Positions 16,141 through 25,297 of a stretch of 64,000 nucleotides of DNA are shown here, piece by piece. Below the pieces are notes generated by a model that did no database searches, was not told the DNA's origin, and saw only the letters and a program-made list of their open reading frames with translations. The number at the start of each line of letters is the position of its first letter. The first letter of the stretch is position 1. Origin of the DNA: Myxococcota bacterium (GTDB lineage Bacteria; Myxococcota_A; UBA796; UBA9615; JAKLKC01); NCBI GenBank assembly GCA_023150875.1, contig JAKLKC010000002.1, positions 114,728-178,727 on the forward strand, written 5' to 3'. The position numbers and the translations under genes were made by a program.

Positions 16141-18354
16141 ATGTCGCGAGCTCACGTCGGGGCCTCCCTGGGGCACTACCGGATCGTCGGGCACCTCGGC
16201 TCCGGGGCGATGAGCGAGGTATACCGGGCCCTGGACCCGGCGCTGAACGTCGAGGTCGCCGTGAAGGTGATCTCCGACGCGCTGGTCCAGAACCTGGACA
16301 TGATGGAGCGGTTCAGGAGGGAGGCCCAGGCGGCCGCCCAGCTCGCCCACCCCAACGTCGCCCGCGTCTTCTACTTCGACTTCGCCTCCGAGAAGCCTTT
16401 CTACGCCATGGAGCTGATCCGCGGATCCTCCCTGGCGACGGTCATCGAGCAGCGCCAGCGGTTCACCCTGGCGCAGTACCTGGAGATGTTCGCCCAGGCC
16501 GCGAGGGGCCTGCGGGCCGCGTCCGACCGGGGGATCATCCACCGGGACATCAAGCCCGGGAACCTGATGGTCGGGACCGATGGCCTGCTGAAGATCGTGG
16601 ACTTCGGGCTGGCCAAGCTCACCGAGGACAACACCCTCACCTCCACCGGCACCATGATGGGCACCCCCTACTACGTGTCCCCCGAGGGGATCCGGGGGGA
16701 GTCCGTGGACCTGCGGGCCGACGTCTACTCCCTGGGCGTCACCTTCTACCACCTGCTGACGGGTTCCCCCCCCTACGAGGCCGACACCGCCTACGGGGTG
16801 ATGTCCCAGCACATCGGCGCCCCGGTCCCGGACGCCCTGCGGGCGAACCCCCGGCTCCCCGGGGCCCTCGCCGGCCTGCTGGCGCGGATGATGGCCAAGG
16901 AGGCCAGGCGGCGGCCGCAGGACTACGACGTCATCCTCGGGGAGATCGCGGCCATCGGCCAGGACCTGGGGGCGCGGCGCGAGGACGAGCTGGCGTGGTG
17001 CGAGCAGGACCGGACCCAGGCCTTCGTCCAGGAGGGGCGGTGTACCCTCTGCCGCGCGCCGGTCGCCCGGCGGCGCCAGCACCAGGTCGTCAGCGTGTGG
17101 ATCTCCGGCTGGCGCGGCCCCGAGGCGCGACGGCGCACGGTGGACTACGTCAGCCGGGCCATCGACCGGGACGCCGAGGCGGTGAGCGGGATGCTCGCCC
17201 ACCTCCCCTTCAAGCTCGCCCACCGCATCGCTTTCGAGAAGGCCAGGCGCATGCAGCGCACCTTCCACGAGCTGGGCGCCGACGTCGAGATGAGGCCCGT
17301 GGAGGGCGCGTCCGCCCAGGCCCAGGAGGAGCGCCTGGTGTTCCCGGTCGCCCCCCCGCCGGTGGGCGCTGGCGCCTCGGGACGGAGGGAGGGGGTGCGG
17401 CCCCGGGGAGGCGGGCCGTCCGACGCTCCCCCGCCCCTCCCGGACCGGCAGTGGGCCCTCTCGATCCTCGTCGCGGTCCTCGCCGCCCTCGTGGTGGTGC
17501 TCGCCATCCAGGTCTGGCGCCTCAGCGGGCCCCGGGCGACCGGTGGCGTCCCCGGGGGAGGGGCGGCGACGCGGGCCGGCGGGGAGGGGGCGGGAGTCCG
17601 GGGTGGGGGCGGCGGGGAGGACCCGCCCGCGGGGCCCCGGTGGAGTCCGGAGGTCCGGGGCGCCGTCGGCGACGGGGTGCTCGCGGCGATCTCCCCCGCC
17701 CTGGATCAGGCCGCGGAGCAGGTCGATGCCGCGCTTTCTTGGAGCCACGAACGGGCCGTGCCCATCGTCATCGACGCGTCCCTTCCCCTCGACGGATCGG
17801 CGGGAAGGCGCGCATTCGAGGAGCAGCCCCCCGCCGGCCCGGTGCGCCTGCCCCTCCCCGGCGCCGGCGAGGACCCGGGGGCCCTGTTGGGCATGGCGCG
17901 CTACGTCTACGCCCGGGGAGCCGTCCGCGCCATCGCCGGCGCCGGGCGGGTCCCTCCCTGGCTGGAGACGGGCCTCGCCCTTCACTTCGAGGGCGGGCCG
18001 CCGGTGGAGGAGACCTCCGGGGGCGGCACCGCGCCGGTGGATGACGGGATCCCCCTGCGGTTCTGGGGTCCCGCGGTGTCGACCCGGGATCCCGGCGGCG
18101 CGGCACGGGCCCGCTCCGTGGCGGAGTTCCTCGTCGAGTCCTCCGGCGGCGAGCCCCGCCTGCTGAAGCTCCTCCAGGCGCTGGGGGAGGGCTCCAGCCT
18201 CGACGCCGCCCTCGCCGCGTCCTTCGGGCTGGATGCGGACGAGGCGGAACGCCTGTGGAGGACCTGGGAGTCCCGGCGGGGGAGCGAGGGGGGACGCGGA
18301 TCTCCCCTGCCCCGGGCGGCTCCGCTGCGGGCGACGCGCCCACCGCCGGGATGA
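16141..18354 (+). CDS. transmembrane Ser/Thr protein kinase with extracytoplasmic gluzincin-like domain
   Basis: The predicted protein has 737 residues. Residues 12-270 form a Hanks-type kinase: GSGAMSEVY glycine loop, VAVK Lys42, HRDIKPGN with Asp136, DFG with Asp154, and the activation segment GTPYYVSPE. A CTLC...H segment (about 301-320) may bind metal. Residues about 320-385 (SVWISGWRGPEARR to ELGADVEM) resemble the C-terminal domain of ribosomal L7/L12. A transmembrane helix follows at about 438-462. The outer domain ends VPPWLETGLALHFEGG, as in peptidase-MA gluzincins (lPrWl.EGlA.yfeG), but the HExxH position reads YVYAR, so it is probably a catalytically dead sensor. A possible -10 (TACTGT) lies at 16048. 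A sensor-kinase role is inference. Confidence 0.88.
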   Translation: MSRAHVGASLGHYRIVGHLGSGAMSEVYRALDPALNVEVAVKVISDALVQNLDMMERFRREAQAAAQLAHPNVARVFYFDFASEKPFYAMELIRGSSLATVIEQRQRFTLAQYLEMFAQAARGLRAASDRGIIHRDIKPGNLMVGTDGLLKIVDFGLAKLTEDNTLTSTGTMMGTPYYVSPEGIRGESVDLRADVYSLGVTFYHLLTGSPPYEADTAYGVMSQHIGAPVPDALRANPRLPGALAGLLARMMAKEARRRPQDYDVILGEIAAIGQDLGARREDELAWCEQDRTQAFVQEGRCTLCRAPVARRRQHQVVSVWISGWRGPEARRRTVDYVSRAIDRDAEAVSGMLAHLPFKLAHRIAFEKARRMQRTFHELGADVEMRPVEGASAQAQEERLVFPVAPPPVGAGASGRREGVRPRGGGPSDAPPPLPDRQWALSILVAVLAALVVVLAIQVWRLSGPRATGGVPGGGAATRAGGEGAGVRGGGGGEDPPAGPRWSPEVRGAVGDGVLAAISPALDQAAEQVDAALSWSHERAVPIVIDASLPLDGSAGRRAFEEQPPAGPVRLPLPGAGEDPGALLGMARYVYARGAVRAIAGAGRVPPWLETGLALHFEGGPPVEETSGGGTAPVDDGIPLRFWGPAVSTRDPGGAARARSVAEFLVESSGGEPRLLKLLQALGEGSSLDAALAASFGLDADEAERLWRTWESRRGSEGGRGSPLPRAAPLRATRPPPG

Positions 18355-18587
18355 GGGTGGCAGGAGTGTGGACACCTGCGCGGCGGACGACGATGCAAAC
18401 ATATTGAAAAGAATCGGGAATACCTTGCGCCCGTCGGGACCTTCCGCCAATCTCGCGGGGTGACCGATCGCGCCCGACCGCGCGATCCCCAGACGCCCGC
18501 TCCCCGACATCGAAGGACGACCGCCCCGGGGCCAGGCCCGCAGGGGGCGGTGTGCCGCGCCCCGGGGAGACGCGAGGAGGTTCCCGA

Positions 18588-20438
18588 GTGACCCAGTCCA
18601 AGAGATCCCCCCGGGACTCCAAGGGGTGGAGGTCCGGAGTCGGACGTCCGCGCCGGTGGTCCCGGGGTGGCCGGCTCCTGCTCTCGATGTCGCTGCTGGC
18701 CGCCGCCGGATGCCTGGAGGAGGGGATGGCCCTCCCCGGCCCCGCCACGGCGGGTGCCGATCCCGATGGATGGGGCGGCCCCGGGCCCGAGCCCGCGGAT
18801 CCGCGGCTCGATCCGGTCCTGTCCGGGCACGCCGTCCCGGGCCAGATCGTCGTCCGCTACCGGGACATCGAGGGGCGGAAAAGGGCCCGGTCCCGCGCGA
18901 CCCTCCACGGCACGCGGGAGCTGCGGGCGCTGCGGTCCCTGCCCTTCGAGCTGCGGGCCGTGGAGCCAGGGGAGCCCCTGGAGGACGCGGTCCGGCGCCT
19001 CTCGTCCGACCCCGACGTGCTCTCCGCCGAGCCCAACGCCCGCGTCTACGCCCTGGGGATGGAGCGGCTGGCGGAGCCGGCGGGCACCGAGGCGGGTCCC
19101 GACGCGGCGGCGGGGGGCGACGCCCACCGGGGCTACCAGTGGCACATGGACCAGATCGGGGTCGAGGACGGGTGGGCCTGGTCCCGGGGAAGCGGGGCGA
19201 CGGTCGCCGTCGTGGACACCGGCGTCAACCCCGATGGCGAGGACACCCCCATCGGGCTGATCGCCGGGAGGGACGTCGTGGGCGGGGATGACGACGCCCG
19301 GGACGACAACGGGCACGGGACCCACGTGGCGGGCACCATCGCCCAGGCCAGCGACAACGGCCTGGGCGTGGTCGGCGTGGCGCCCGACGTCACCCTGCTG
19401 CCGGTGAAGGTGCTGGACCGCTACGGATCGGGCAGCGCCTACGACGTCGCCGAGGGGATCGAGTGGGCCGTGGACCAGGGTGCCGACGTCATCAACCTGA
19501 GCCTCGGCGCGTCATCGTCCTCGACCGTGGAGCAGCAGGCGATCCGGTACGCGTACGACCACGGCGCGGTGGTGATCGCCGCAAGCGGGAACTCCGGCGC
19601 CGGACAGCTCGACTACCCCGCCCGGTACTCCGAGACGATCTCCGTGGGGGCGACCCGCGTCGACGAGTCCGTCACCTCCTACTCCAACCGGGGGACCGGC
19701 CTGGACCTGGTGGCGCCCGGGGGCGATACCGGCGTGGACCAGGACGGCGACGGCTACACCGACGGGGTCCTCCAGGAGACCTTCGACCGGGGCACCTGGG
19801 GGTACTACTTCATGGACGGCACGTCCATGGCGGCCCCCCACGTCGCCGGTGCCGCGGCCATCGCGGTGGCCCTGGGGGCGACCGGAGGGCCCGAGGAGGT
19901 ACGGGAGATCCTCTCGGTGTCCGCCCGGGACATCGGCGCGGCGGGGTACGACACCACGTCCGGCCACGGGATCCTCGACGTGGGCACGATGGCGGCGGCG
20001 GCGGCGGCGGCGGGGGGCGGCGGGGGCGGCGGCGGCCCGACCGACGCCGACGGGGACGGACACGACGCCGGCGCGGACTGCGACGACTCCGATCCCGCCG
20101 TCCACCCCGGCGCCACCGAGACCTGCGACGGTGTCGACGACGACTGCGACGGCACCGTGGACGAGGGCTGCGGCGGCGAGGACGGGACGCCCCCGGTGAT
20201 CACGGGGGTGACGGTGGGCCGGGCGGGGGGGCGCATGCGCGTCCGGTGGACCACCGACGAGCCCGCCGACAGCGCCATCGCCTTCACCGGTTACGGCAGC
20301 CGGACCCAGGCCGACCTGGTGACCTCGCACCAGCTCACGCTGGCGATCCGCCCGTCCCAGACGTACGAGTTCTGGGTGTCGTCCACCGACGTCGCGGGGA
20401 ACGCCTCCGAGGCCGGGCCCTTCGTCAGCGCGCCCTGA
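18588..20438 (+). CDS. subtilisin-family (S8) serine protease lipoprotein
   Basis: The predicted protein has 616 residues. GTG 18588 is chosen because AGGAGG lies 7 nt upstream. A long basic N-terminus leads to a lipobox (AAAGC, Cys42). A fervidolysin-like propeptide (PGQIVVRYRD, LSSDPDVLSAEPNARVYA) precedes the catalytic domain, with the triad Asp210 (VDTGVN), His243 (GHGTHVAGT) and Ser413 (GTSMAAPHVAG). A Gly-rich linker follows, then one DADGDG...DCDD...PG...CDG...DCDG putative metal-binding motif and a fibronectin-III-like domain (TPPVITGV to SEAGPFVSAP). It is an active, surface-attached or self-processing protease by all visible criteria. Substrate unknown. Confidence 0.93.
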   Translation: MTQSKRSPRDSKGWRSGVGRPRRWSRGGRLLLSMSLLAAAGCLEEGMALPGPATAGADPDGWGGPGPEPADPRLDPVLSGHAVPGQIVVRYRDIEGRKRARSRATLHGTRELRALRSLPFELRAVEPGEPLEDAVRRLSSDPDVLSAEPNARVYALGMERLAEPAGTEAGPDAAAGGDAHRGYQWHMDQIGVEDGWAWSRGSGATVAVVDTGVNPDGEDTPIGLIAGRDVVGGDDDARDDNGHGTHVAGTIAQASDNGLGVVGVAPDVTLLPVKVLDRYGSGSAYDVAEGIEWAVDQGADVINLSLGASSSSTVEQQAIRYAYDHGAVVIAASGNSGAGQLDYPARYSETISVGATRVDESVTSYSNRGTGLDLVAPGGDTGVDQDGDGYTDGVLQETFDRGTWGYYFMDGTSMAAPHVAGAAAIAVALGATGGPEEVREILSVSARDIGAAGYDTTSGHGILDVGTMAAAAAAAGGGGGGGGPTDADGDGHDAGADCDDSDPAVHPGATETCDGVDDDCDGTVDEGCGGEDGTPPVITGVTVGRAGGRMRVRWTTDEPADSAIAFTGYGSRTQADLVTSHQLTLAIRPSQTYEFWVSSTDVAGNASEAGPFVSAP

Positions 20439-20466
20439 TCCCGCCGGCCCGCCGGTCCCCTCCCTC

Positions 20467-21054
20467 TCAGGTCCCGCCCCAGTCGCACTCCAGCGTCACG
20501 GGCCCCGTCACCACCTGCTGCCCGACGGCCTCCCCCCAGAACACCGCGATCTGGCCGTAGAATGCGTGATCGCACCACGCGAACCACTCGCTGCTCGTCA
20601 GCGACGGATCGGTGCGGTACGTGGCGCTGTGGGTGCCGTCTTGGGAGACGGTGAAGGGGGCGTCCACCGCGACGGTGAGGGTGAGGGAGACGGCGGTGTC
20701 GTCCAGGTCGAACAGGTCGAGGTCCAGGGTGTCGTCCACCGTGAGCACGCCGTCGAGGTTGGCGACGGTGAGGGTCACCGTGACCTGGGCGGAGACGTAG
20801 GTCTGGGTGTCCACCAGCTCCGCCGTCATCGCGTCCAGGCTGGCGCCGGCGGCGATCTCCAGCTCCGACCCGGAGGTGTCGTCGTCGGAGCCGGTGTCGT
20901 CGTCTCCGCCCCCCCCCACTCCCGGGCTCAGGTGATCGACCCGGTCCCCCGCCTCTCCGAACTCGCCGTACTCGCCGTGCTCGCACCCCGTGGGGGCGAG
21001 GACCGCGGCCAGGGCGAGGAGGCACGGGGGAAGGACGGGGTGCGCGTGGGCCAT
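20467..21054 (-). CDS. hypothetical lipoprotein with Asp-rich linker
   Basis: The predicted protein has 195 residues with a signal peptide ending in PTGC (Cys24). A Gly/Glu region and a DDDTGSDDDTSG linker precede a beta-rich domain (TVTLTVANLDGVLTVDDTLDL). I do not recognise the fold. It is convergent with the subtilase gene, with only 28 bp between the stops. The tail CDHAFYGQ...LECDWGG could hold a disulfide. Confidence 0.7.
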   Translation of the reverse strand: MAHAHPVLPPCLLALAAVLAPTGCEHGEYGEFGEAGDRVDHLSPGVGGGGDDDTGSDDDTSGSELEIAAGASLDAMTAELVDTQTYVSAQVTVTLTVANLDGVLTVDDTLDLDLFDLDDTAVSLTLTVAVDAPFTVSQDGTHSATYRTDPSLTSSEWFAWCDHAFYGQIAVFWGEAVGQQVVTGPVTLECDWGGT

Positions 21055-21109
21055 CGGACCTCCAGCGGGGCGTTGCCCCCGTGATGGTAACGCCGTGCGG
21101 ACGGTACCG

Positions 21110-22651
21110 CTACGGTCCCGAGGGAGGCGCGTCGGCCTGCCGGTGGGCGACCCGGGGGAGCATGGCGTCCAGGTCCCAGTCCGGGTCCATCTCGGGGGTG
21201 TGGCAGCGGGTGCAGATCTCCTCGACCACGCAGACGGGGCAGGAGTCCCCGAGGCCGAGGATCGTCCCCGGGCCGCCGCCGGAGGCGACGTGCTTCTCTC
21301 CGGGACCGTGGCACTGCTCGCATGAGACGCCGGGCTGGAAGTGGGCGGCCTTCTCGGCGGGCTTGCGCATGGGCAGGGCGTGGCAGGCGAGGCAGGCGAC
21401 CTGCTCCTGGGCCCCCTTGGCCTCCAGGCTGGCGATGGCCCGGCCGTGGGGGCTCGACCCCCATTGCGCGTGCTGCTCCGGGTGGCAGGAGGCGCAGGCC
21501 GCGGCGCCCAGGTGGCGGCCTTCGGGGAAGGCCAGCATCGGCCTCTCGGCGCGGCCGGAGGCCAGGGACTCCAGGCGGGCGTCGAACTCGGCGTCGCTCA
21601 GCGTCGCCGCGGCGGCGTGGTCGATGTGGGGCAGGGCGCGGGCGTAGTCGAAGGCGACGGAGTGCTTCGCGTCGTGGCAGCCGGCGCACACCGCCGCGTA
21701 GTCGAGGGGGGGGAGCCACGGATCTCCCGGTCCGGCGTTGCGCGCGCCGTGCACGCCCCCCGGGCCGTGGCAGGACTCGCAACCCACGTCCACCAGTCCC
21801 GCGCTGCGCTCCAGGGAGGAGTAGCCGGTGGGGCGCTCCCAGCCGGTGACGTGGCAGCCCACGCACTCGGGATCGGTGTGGCGCTCCCGGGAGTAGACCG
21901 TCTGGTAGGCGACGGAGTGGTGGGTCAGCGCCCAGGAGCGGAGCTCGACCGGGTGGCAGGACCCGCAGGCGCGGGTCCCCTGGTAGCGTCCGGGCTCGAA
22001 GGCGGCGAAGGGATCGCCTCCGGCGAGGCGCCTGGCCGTCATCTCGACGGCGAGGCCGCTGCCGGGGTGGTAGGGGTAGTGCTCCTCGATCAACCGACCT
22101 TGCCCGTCCAGGATGAGCGCCGAGGGGGTGCCCATCATGTCGTTGCCGGAGGCGAAGCGGCGCGTGAAGTCGAGGAGGATCGGGAAGCCCACGCCGGTCG
22201 TCGACGCGAACTCCTCGAGCTGGCCCAGGCGGTTCGATCCCGACGCGACCCCGACCATGGACCACCCGAGGCTGGCCAGGCGGGGGGACAGGGACGCGAC
22301 CTCGGGCGCCACTGCCAGGCAGTGCGGGCACGAGGCCGAGAAGTAGAAGAGGACGGCGGGGAACTTGACCTGCTCGGCGAGCTCCACCGCCTCCCCCTCC
22401 AGGGTGAGGACGGGGAGGGAGAGGGCCGGCGTCCGGGGTGCGGACGCCGCGGGCCCCTGGGCCGGAGCGGGAGGGGCGACGGCGGGGGGTGGTGCCGACG
22501 GGGCCACGGATCGACCGCACCCCAGGAGCCCGCCCGCGGTCAGAGCCAGGCAGAGCCCCACCGAGACCCCCCACCCGGCGGGGCTCCTCCCCCGGCCGAA
22601 GACGGCCCCGCCCGGGGCGCGCGCCCCCCGGTCCCGCGCCGGGAGGTTCAC
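21110..22651 (-). CDS. thioredoxin-like / octaheme cytochrome c fusion lipoprotein
   Basis: The predicted protein has 513 residues. GTG 22651 overlaps the TGA of the upstream gene (GTGA). After a lipobox (LLGC, Cys45) comes an AhpC/TSA-thioredoxin domain with Cys108-Pro-His-Cys111 (FYFSASCPHC) and a cis-Pro region (MMGTPSALILD). The C-terminal half has eight CxxCH motifs (CGSCH, CVGCH, CESCH, CAGCH, CASCH, CLACH, CEQCH, CTRCH) arranged like two cytochrome c554-type tetraheme units. It should be a periplasmic or outer-membrane redox protein coupling thiol-disulfide chemistry to heme electron transfer. The tetraheme pattern resembles the C-terminus of the Sec candidate at 2596. Biological partner unknown. 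Confidence 0.88.
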   Translation of the reverse strand: MNLPARDRGARAPGGAVFGRGRSPAGWGVSVGLCLALTAGGLLGCGRSVAPSAPPPAVAPPAPAQGPAASAPRTPALSLPVLTLEGEAVELAEQVKFPAVLFYFSASCPHCLAVAPEVASLSPRLASLGWSMVGVASGSNRLGQLEEFASTTGVGFPILLDFTRRFASGNDMMGTPSALILDGQGRLIEEHYPYHPGSGLAVEMTARRLAGGDPFAAFEPGRYQGTRACGSCHPVELRSWALTHHSVAYQTVYSRERHTDPECVGCHVTGWERPTGYSSLERSAGLVDVGCESCHGPGGVHGARNAGPGDPWLPPLDYAAVCAGCHDAKHSVAFDYARALPHIDHAAAATLSDAEFDARLESLASGRAERPMLAFPEGRHLGAAACASCHPEQHAQWGSSPHGRAIASLEAKGAQEQVACLACHALPMRKPAEKAAHFQPGVSCEQCHGPGEKHVASGGGPGTILGLGDSCPVCVVEEICTRCHTPEMDPDWDLDAMLPRVAHRQADAPPSGP

Positions 22652-25245
22652 CCGCCCCCGCCCGCCGGGGTCGGCCCGCCCCCCCGGCTCCCCCCGAGGC
22701 GCTCCGCCGCCTCCACCGCCTTGGGGTTCGGCACGGCCGGGGTCTTCCCGCCCGCCGCGGTCGCCGCGGGCTCCCCCGCCGCCTTGGCGGCGACCAGCCG
22801 CGCCTTCACCCTCTCGACCTCCTCGGGGGAGGGGACCGGCGGGAGGACGGGCTCCTGGACCAGGGGCAGGCCCGCCCTCTTGCGGGCGACCTCCAGGGCG
22901 TTGGAGAGGCCGACGGCGGCGTGCTGGTTGTTGTCGATGCGGCAGTCGTTGTCGGCGACGCCCATCCGCAGGGCGCCCAGGGCGCGGTCGGGGCGGGGCA
23001 GGTAGTAGCTGTTGGCCTCGACGAACTGCTGCTCGACCATGTGCTCGGCCCCCCAGAGCAGCGCGTCCTCGAAGGCGCTGGCGTCGGCGTCCCGCCCCAG
23101 GTCCCAGGCGGACCGCACCGAGCCGCCCAGGGCCTCCCCGCGGGAAGCGGCGCGGGTGGTGCGGGGCTGCTCGGTGTCCCGCCGGTAGGAGCCGGGGTAG
23201 TCCCGGAAGAAGGGCTTGACCACGGGGAACTGCTCCCGGGCGTAGAACCGGCCCATCCGGATCGCCGCCTTGGCGTACTTCTCGTCCCCCGTCGCCTTGT
23301 ACACGCGGTGGAGGGCCTGCATCACCCAGTGGTCGGGCATGCGCCGCCCCCGGCCGTCGTCGTACCGCTTCACCTGGTAGTCGCTGATCTTCTTGGCACC
23401 CTCGAGCCAGCGGGGGTCCTGGGTCAGCTCGTAGTAGCGGACGAGGGCGAGCTGGCACTCGCCGGGGAAGTAGGGGGGCTCCTTCTTGACGGCGTCGAGC
23501 TTCATCGCCTCGTCGTAGAAGCGGAAGACGCGGCCCCGGCCGTCGATCATGTCGGTCATCGTCAGGGCGAGGCCGTCCATGATCCTCTTGTCGTCGTCGC
23601 GGTAGAGCCACTCCTTGAGGGCGGGGTGGGTCACCTCGGCGGCCGGGGGGCGCTCGATGAAGGTCAGCAGGGTGAGGGCCGCCGAGCCGCTCTCGGCCCG
23701 GTTCCGGTCGATGAGCGCGACCCGGTCGGCGGGAGCGCCCGCGGGGGTCCCCAGGTTGCGGTAGACCCCCTCCATGGCCATGCCCGCCGCCTCCAGGTAG
23801 CGGTTGGCGTCGTCCCGGATGTCGGGCTCCCGGAGGGCCAGGTTGTACATGTGGTACAGCCCGTACACCGCGCCCGCGTGCCTCACCCAGTTGTAGTCCT
23901 TGGGGTAGCGGTCCTCGTTGGGCAGGTACTCGTAGAGGAAGGTGCCGTCGTCCTTGACGGTGTTGAGGAGCCACTCACCCCCCACGTCGATGGCGGAGAC
24001 CAGCTTCGGGATGTCGATCCCCTCCAGGGGGACGTTGGCCCGGTACAGCTCGACGACCTCGCCGCCGGGGATGGGCTGGCCAAAGGAGTAGGTCCGGAAG
24101 CGCTGGACCCGGGTCGACTCGTCGAGCCAGGCGTCGGCCCCGGCCCCTGAGTCCCGGGACACCTTCTTCAGCAGGGCCTCGACGCTGCCGTCCCGCCCGT
24201 TGACCCGGGGCGTGAGGTAGCCGAACAGCATGGGCTCGGAGGGGGTCATCTCGGCGTGGTCCTCCCCCGCGTCCAGGATCAGGCCGTCCACCCCGGGCTC
24301 GACCTCGTAGAGGGGGCGGGTCTGGGCGACGTAGCGCCGGGCCTCGGAGAGTCGGGTGAGGGGGCCGGCCTCCTTCTCCCACTTGAACTTGTAGGAGAGC
24401 CGGGTGTCGGGCTCCAGGTGGACCGGCACGGCCTTCCCGGCGATGTCGATCTGGATCCGGACCTCCGGCTCCAGCTTCATCCACTCCCCCGCCTTGCCGC
24501 TCCGGGCCAGGGCGTCGGCGGTGGCCTCGGCCAGCGCCTCGCCCAGGGAGCCACCCTGGGCCTTGCCCCGGGTCGCCTTCATGGAGGGGTGGAAAAGGAA
24601 GACGTAGACGGGGTGCTTCGCGCTTCCGGAGACCCCGCTCCCGGCGCCCAGGGGGCGGGCCGCGGCGGGGGCGGCGGAGGCGTCACCCTCCTTGAGGACC
24701 TTCCGCACCACGTCCACCGCGGCCTTCCGGGCGTCGGCGGGCAGGGGGGCGGGCTCGGGGGGGGCGAAGGCCGCGAAGAGGGCGTCCTCGTTGATCAAAG
24801 GAAGGTCCAGCCAGTCGCCGGAGATGGCCGCCCGCCCGGTGAGTCCTGCCGCCAGCAGGAAGACGACGGTGGAGAGCTCGGGGAGCATGCGGAAGAGCCG
24901 TCCCATCCCCGCGGCCCGGAGCCCGGCCCACAGCGCCGCCACGGCGGCGGCGGGGATCAGCGCCAGCCCCATCCCCGCGGGTGCCTCGTACAGCCAGAGC
25001 ACCGAGAAGCAGAACCACAGCCCGAAGGACACCACGGCGCCCCACAGGTGCCGGGTGGGGGAGGAGAACAGCCGCTCGGAGATCAGCCCCACCGCCGCCG
25101 CGGTGACCAGGCCCAGGGGGAAGAGCCGCGGGCTGAACTCCCACAGGAGCCACAGCAGCGGCGCGTAGGGGATCCATGCGATGAGCCGGAGGGCCGGGGA
25201 GCGGGGCCCCGCCGCAGCGCCGGTCTCGTTGGGGTCGTTGGACAT
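22648..25245 (-). CDS. membrane protein with AMMECR1-like and six-hairpin glycosidase-like domains
   Basis: The predicted protein has 865 residues from ATG 25245; GTG 25263 would add six. The N-terminal ~150 residues contain about five hydrophobic helices (IAWIPYAPLLWLLWEF, LVTAAAVGLISERLF, VVSFGLWFCFSVLWLY and others). A middle region (about 200-310) reads GSLGEALAEATADALARSG and GVDGLILDAGEDHAEMTP, like AMMECR1. The C-terminal region (about 370-800) resembles an alpha/alpha-toroid glycosidase or epimerase fold: NWVRHAGAVYGLYHMYN, GECQLALVRYYELTQDPRWL, DHWVMQALHRVYKATGDEKYA, DNDCRIDNNQHAAVGL. The overlap with the redox cytochrome gene suggests joint function, perhaps at the cell envelope. 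The exact reaction cannot be read from the sequence. Confidence 0.75.
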   Translation of the reverse strand: MSNDPNETGAAAGPRSPALRLIAWIPYAPLLWLLWEFSPRLFPLGLVTAAAVGLISERLFSSPTRHLWGAVVSFGLWFCFSVLWLYEAPAGMGLALIPAAAVAALWAGLRAAGMGRLFRMLPELSTVVFLLAAGLTGRAAISGDWLDLPLINEDALFAAFAPPEPAPLPADARKAAVDVVRKVLKEGDASAAPAAARPLGAGSGVSGSAKHPVYVFLFHPSMKATRGKAQGGSLGEALAEATADALARSGKAGEWMKLEPEVRIQIDIAGKAVPVHLEPDTRLSYKFKWEKEAGPLTRLSEARRYVAQTRPLYEVEPGVDGLILDAGEDHAEMTPSEPMLFGYLTPRVNGRDGSVEALLKKVSRDSGAGADAWLDESTRVQRFRTYSFGQPIPGGEVVELYRANVPLEGIDIPKLVSAIDVGGEWLLNTVKDDGTFLYEYLPNEDRYPKDYNWVRHAGAVYGLYHMYNLALREPDIRDDANRYLEAAGMAMEGVYRNLGTPAGAPADRVALIDRNRAESGSAALTLLTFIERPPAAEVTHPALKEWLYRDDDKRIMDGLALTMTDMIDGRGRVFRFYDEAMKLDAVKKEPPYFPGECQLALVRYYELTQDPRWLEGAKKISDYQVKRYDDGRGRRMPDHWVMQALHRVYKATGDEKYAKAAIRMGRFYAREQFPVVKPFFRDYPGSYRRDTEQPRTTRAASRGEALGGSVRSAWDLGRDADASAFEDALLWGAEHMVEQQFVEANSYYLPRPDRALGALRMGVADNDCRIDNNQHAAVGLSNALEVARKRAGLPLVQEPVLPPVPSPEEVERVKARLVAAKAAGEPAATAAGGKTPAVPNPKAVEAAERLGGSRGGGPTPAGGGG

Positions 25246-25297
25246 CCTCTGATCGCCTTCCACCTGCTCGGGGCAGGAGTTCGGGCGCGGCCGGCCC

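Noticed and set aside
18355..18587. A promoter in the AT-rich stretch near 18395-18430 for the subtilase
   Set aside because: TTGAAA and AATACC are present but only 9 bp apart, and no properly spaced pair is visible.
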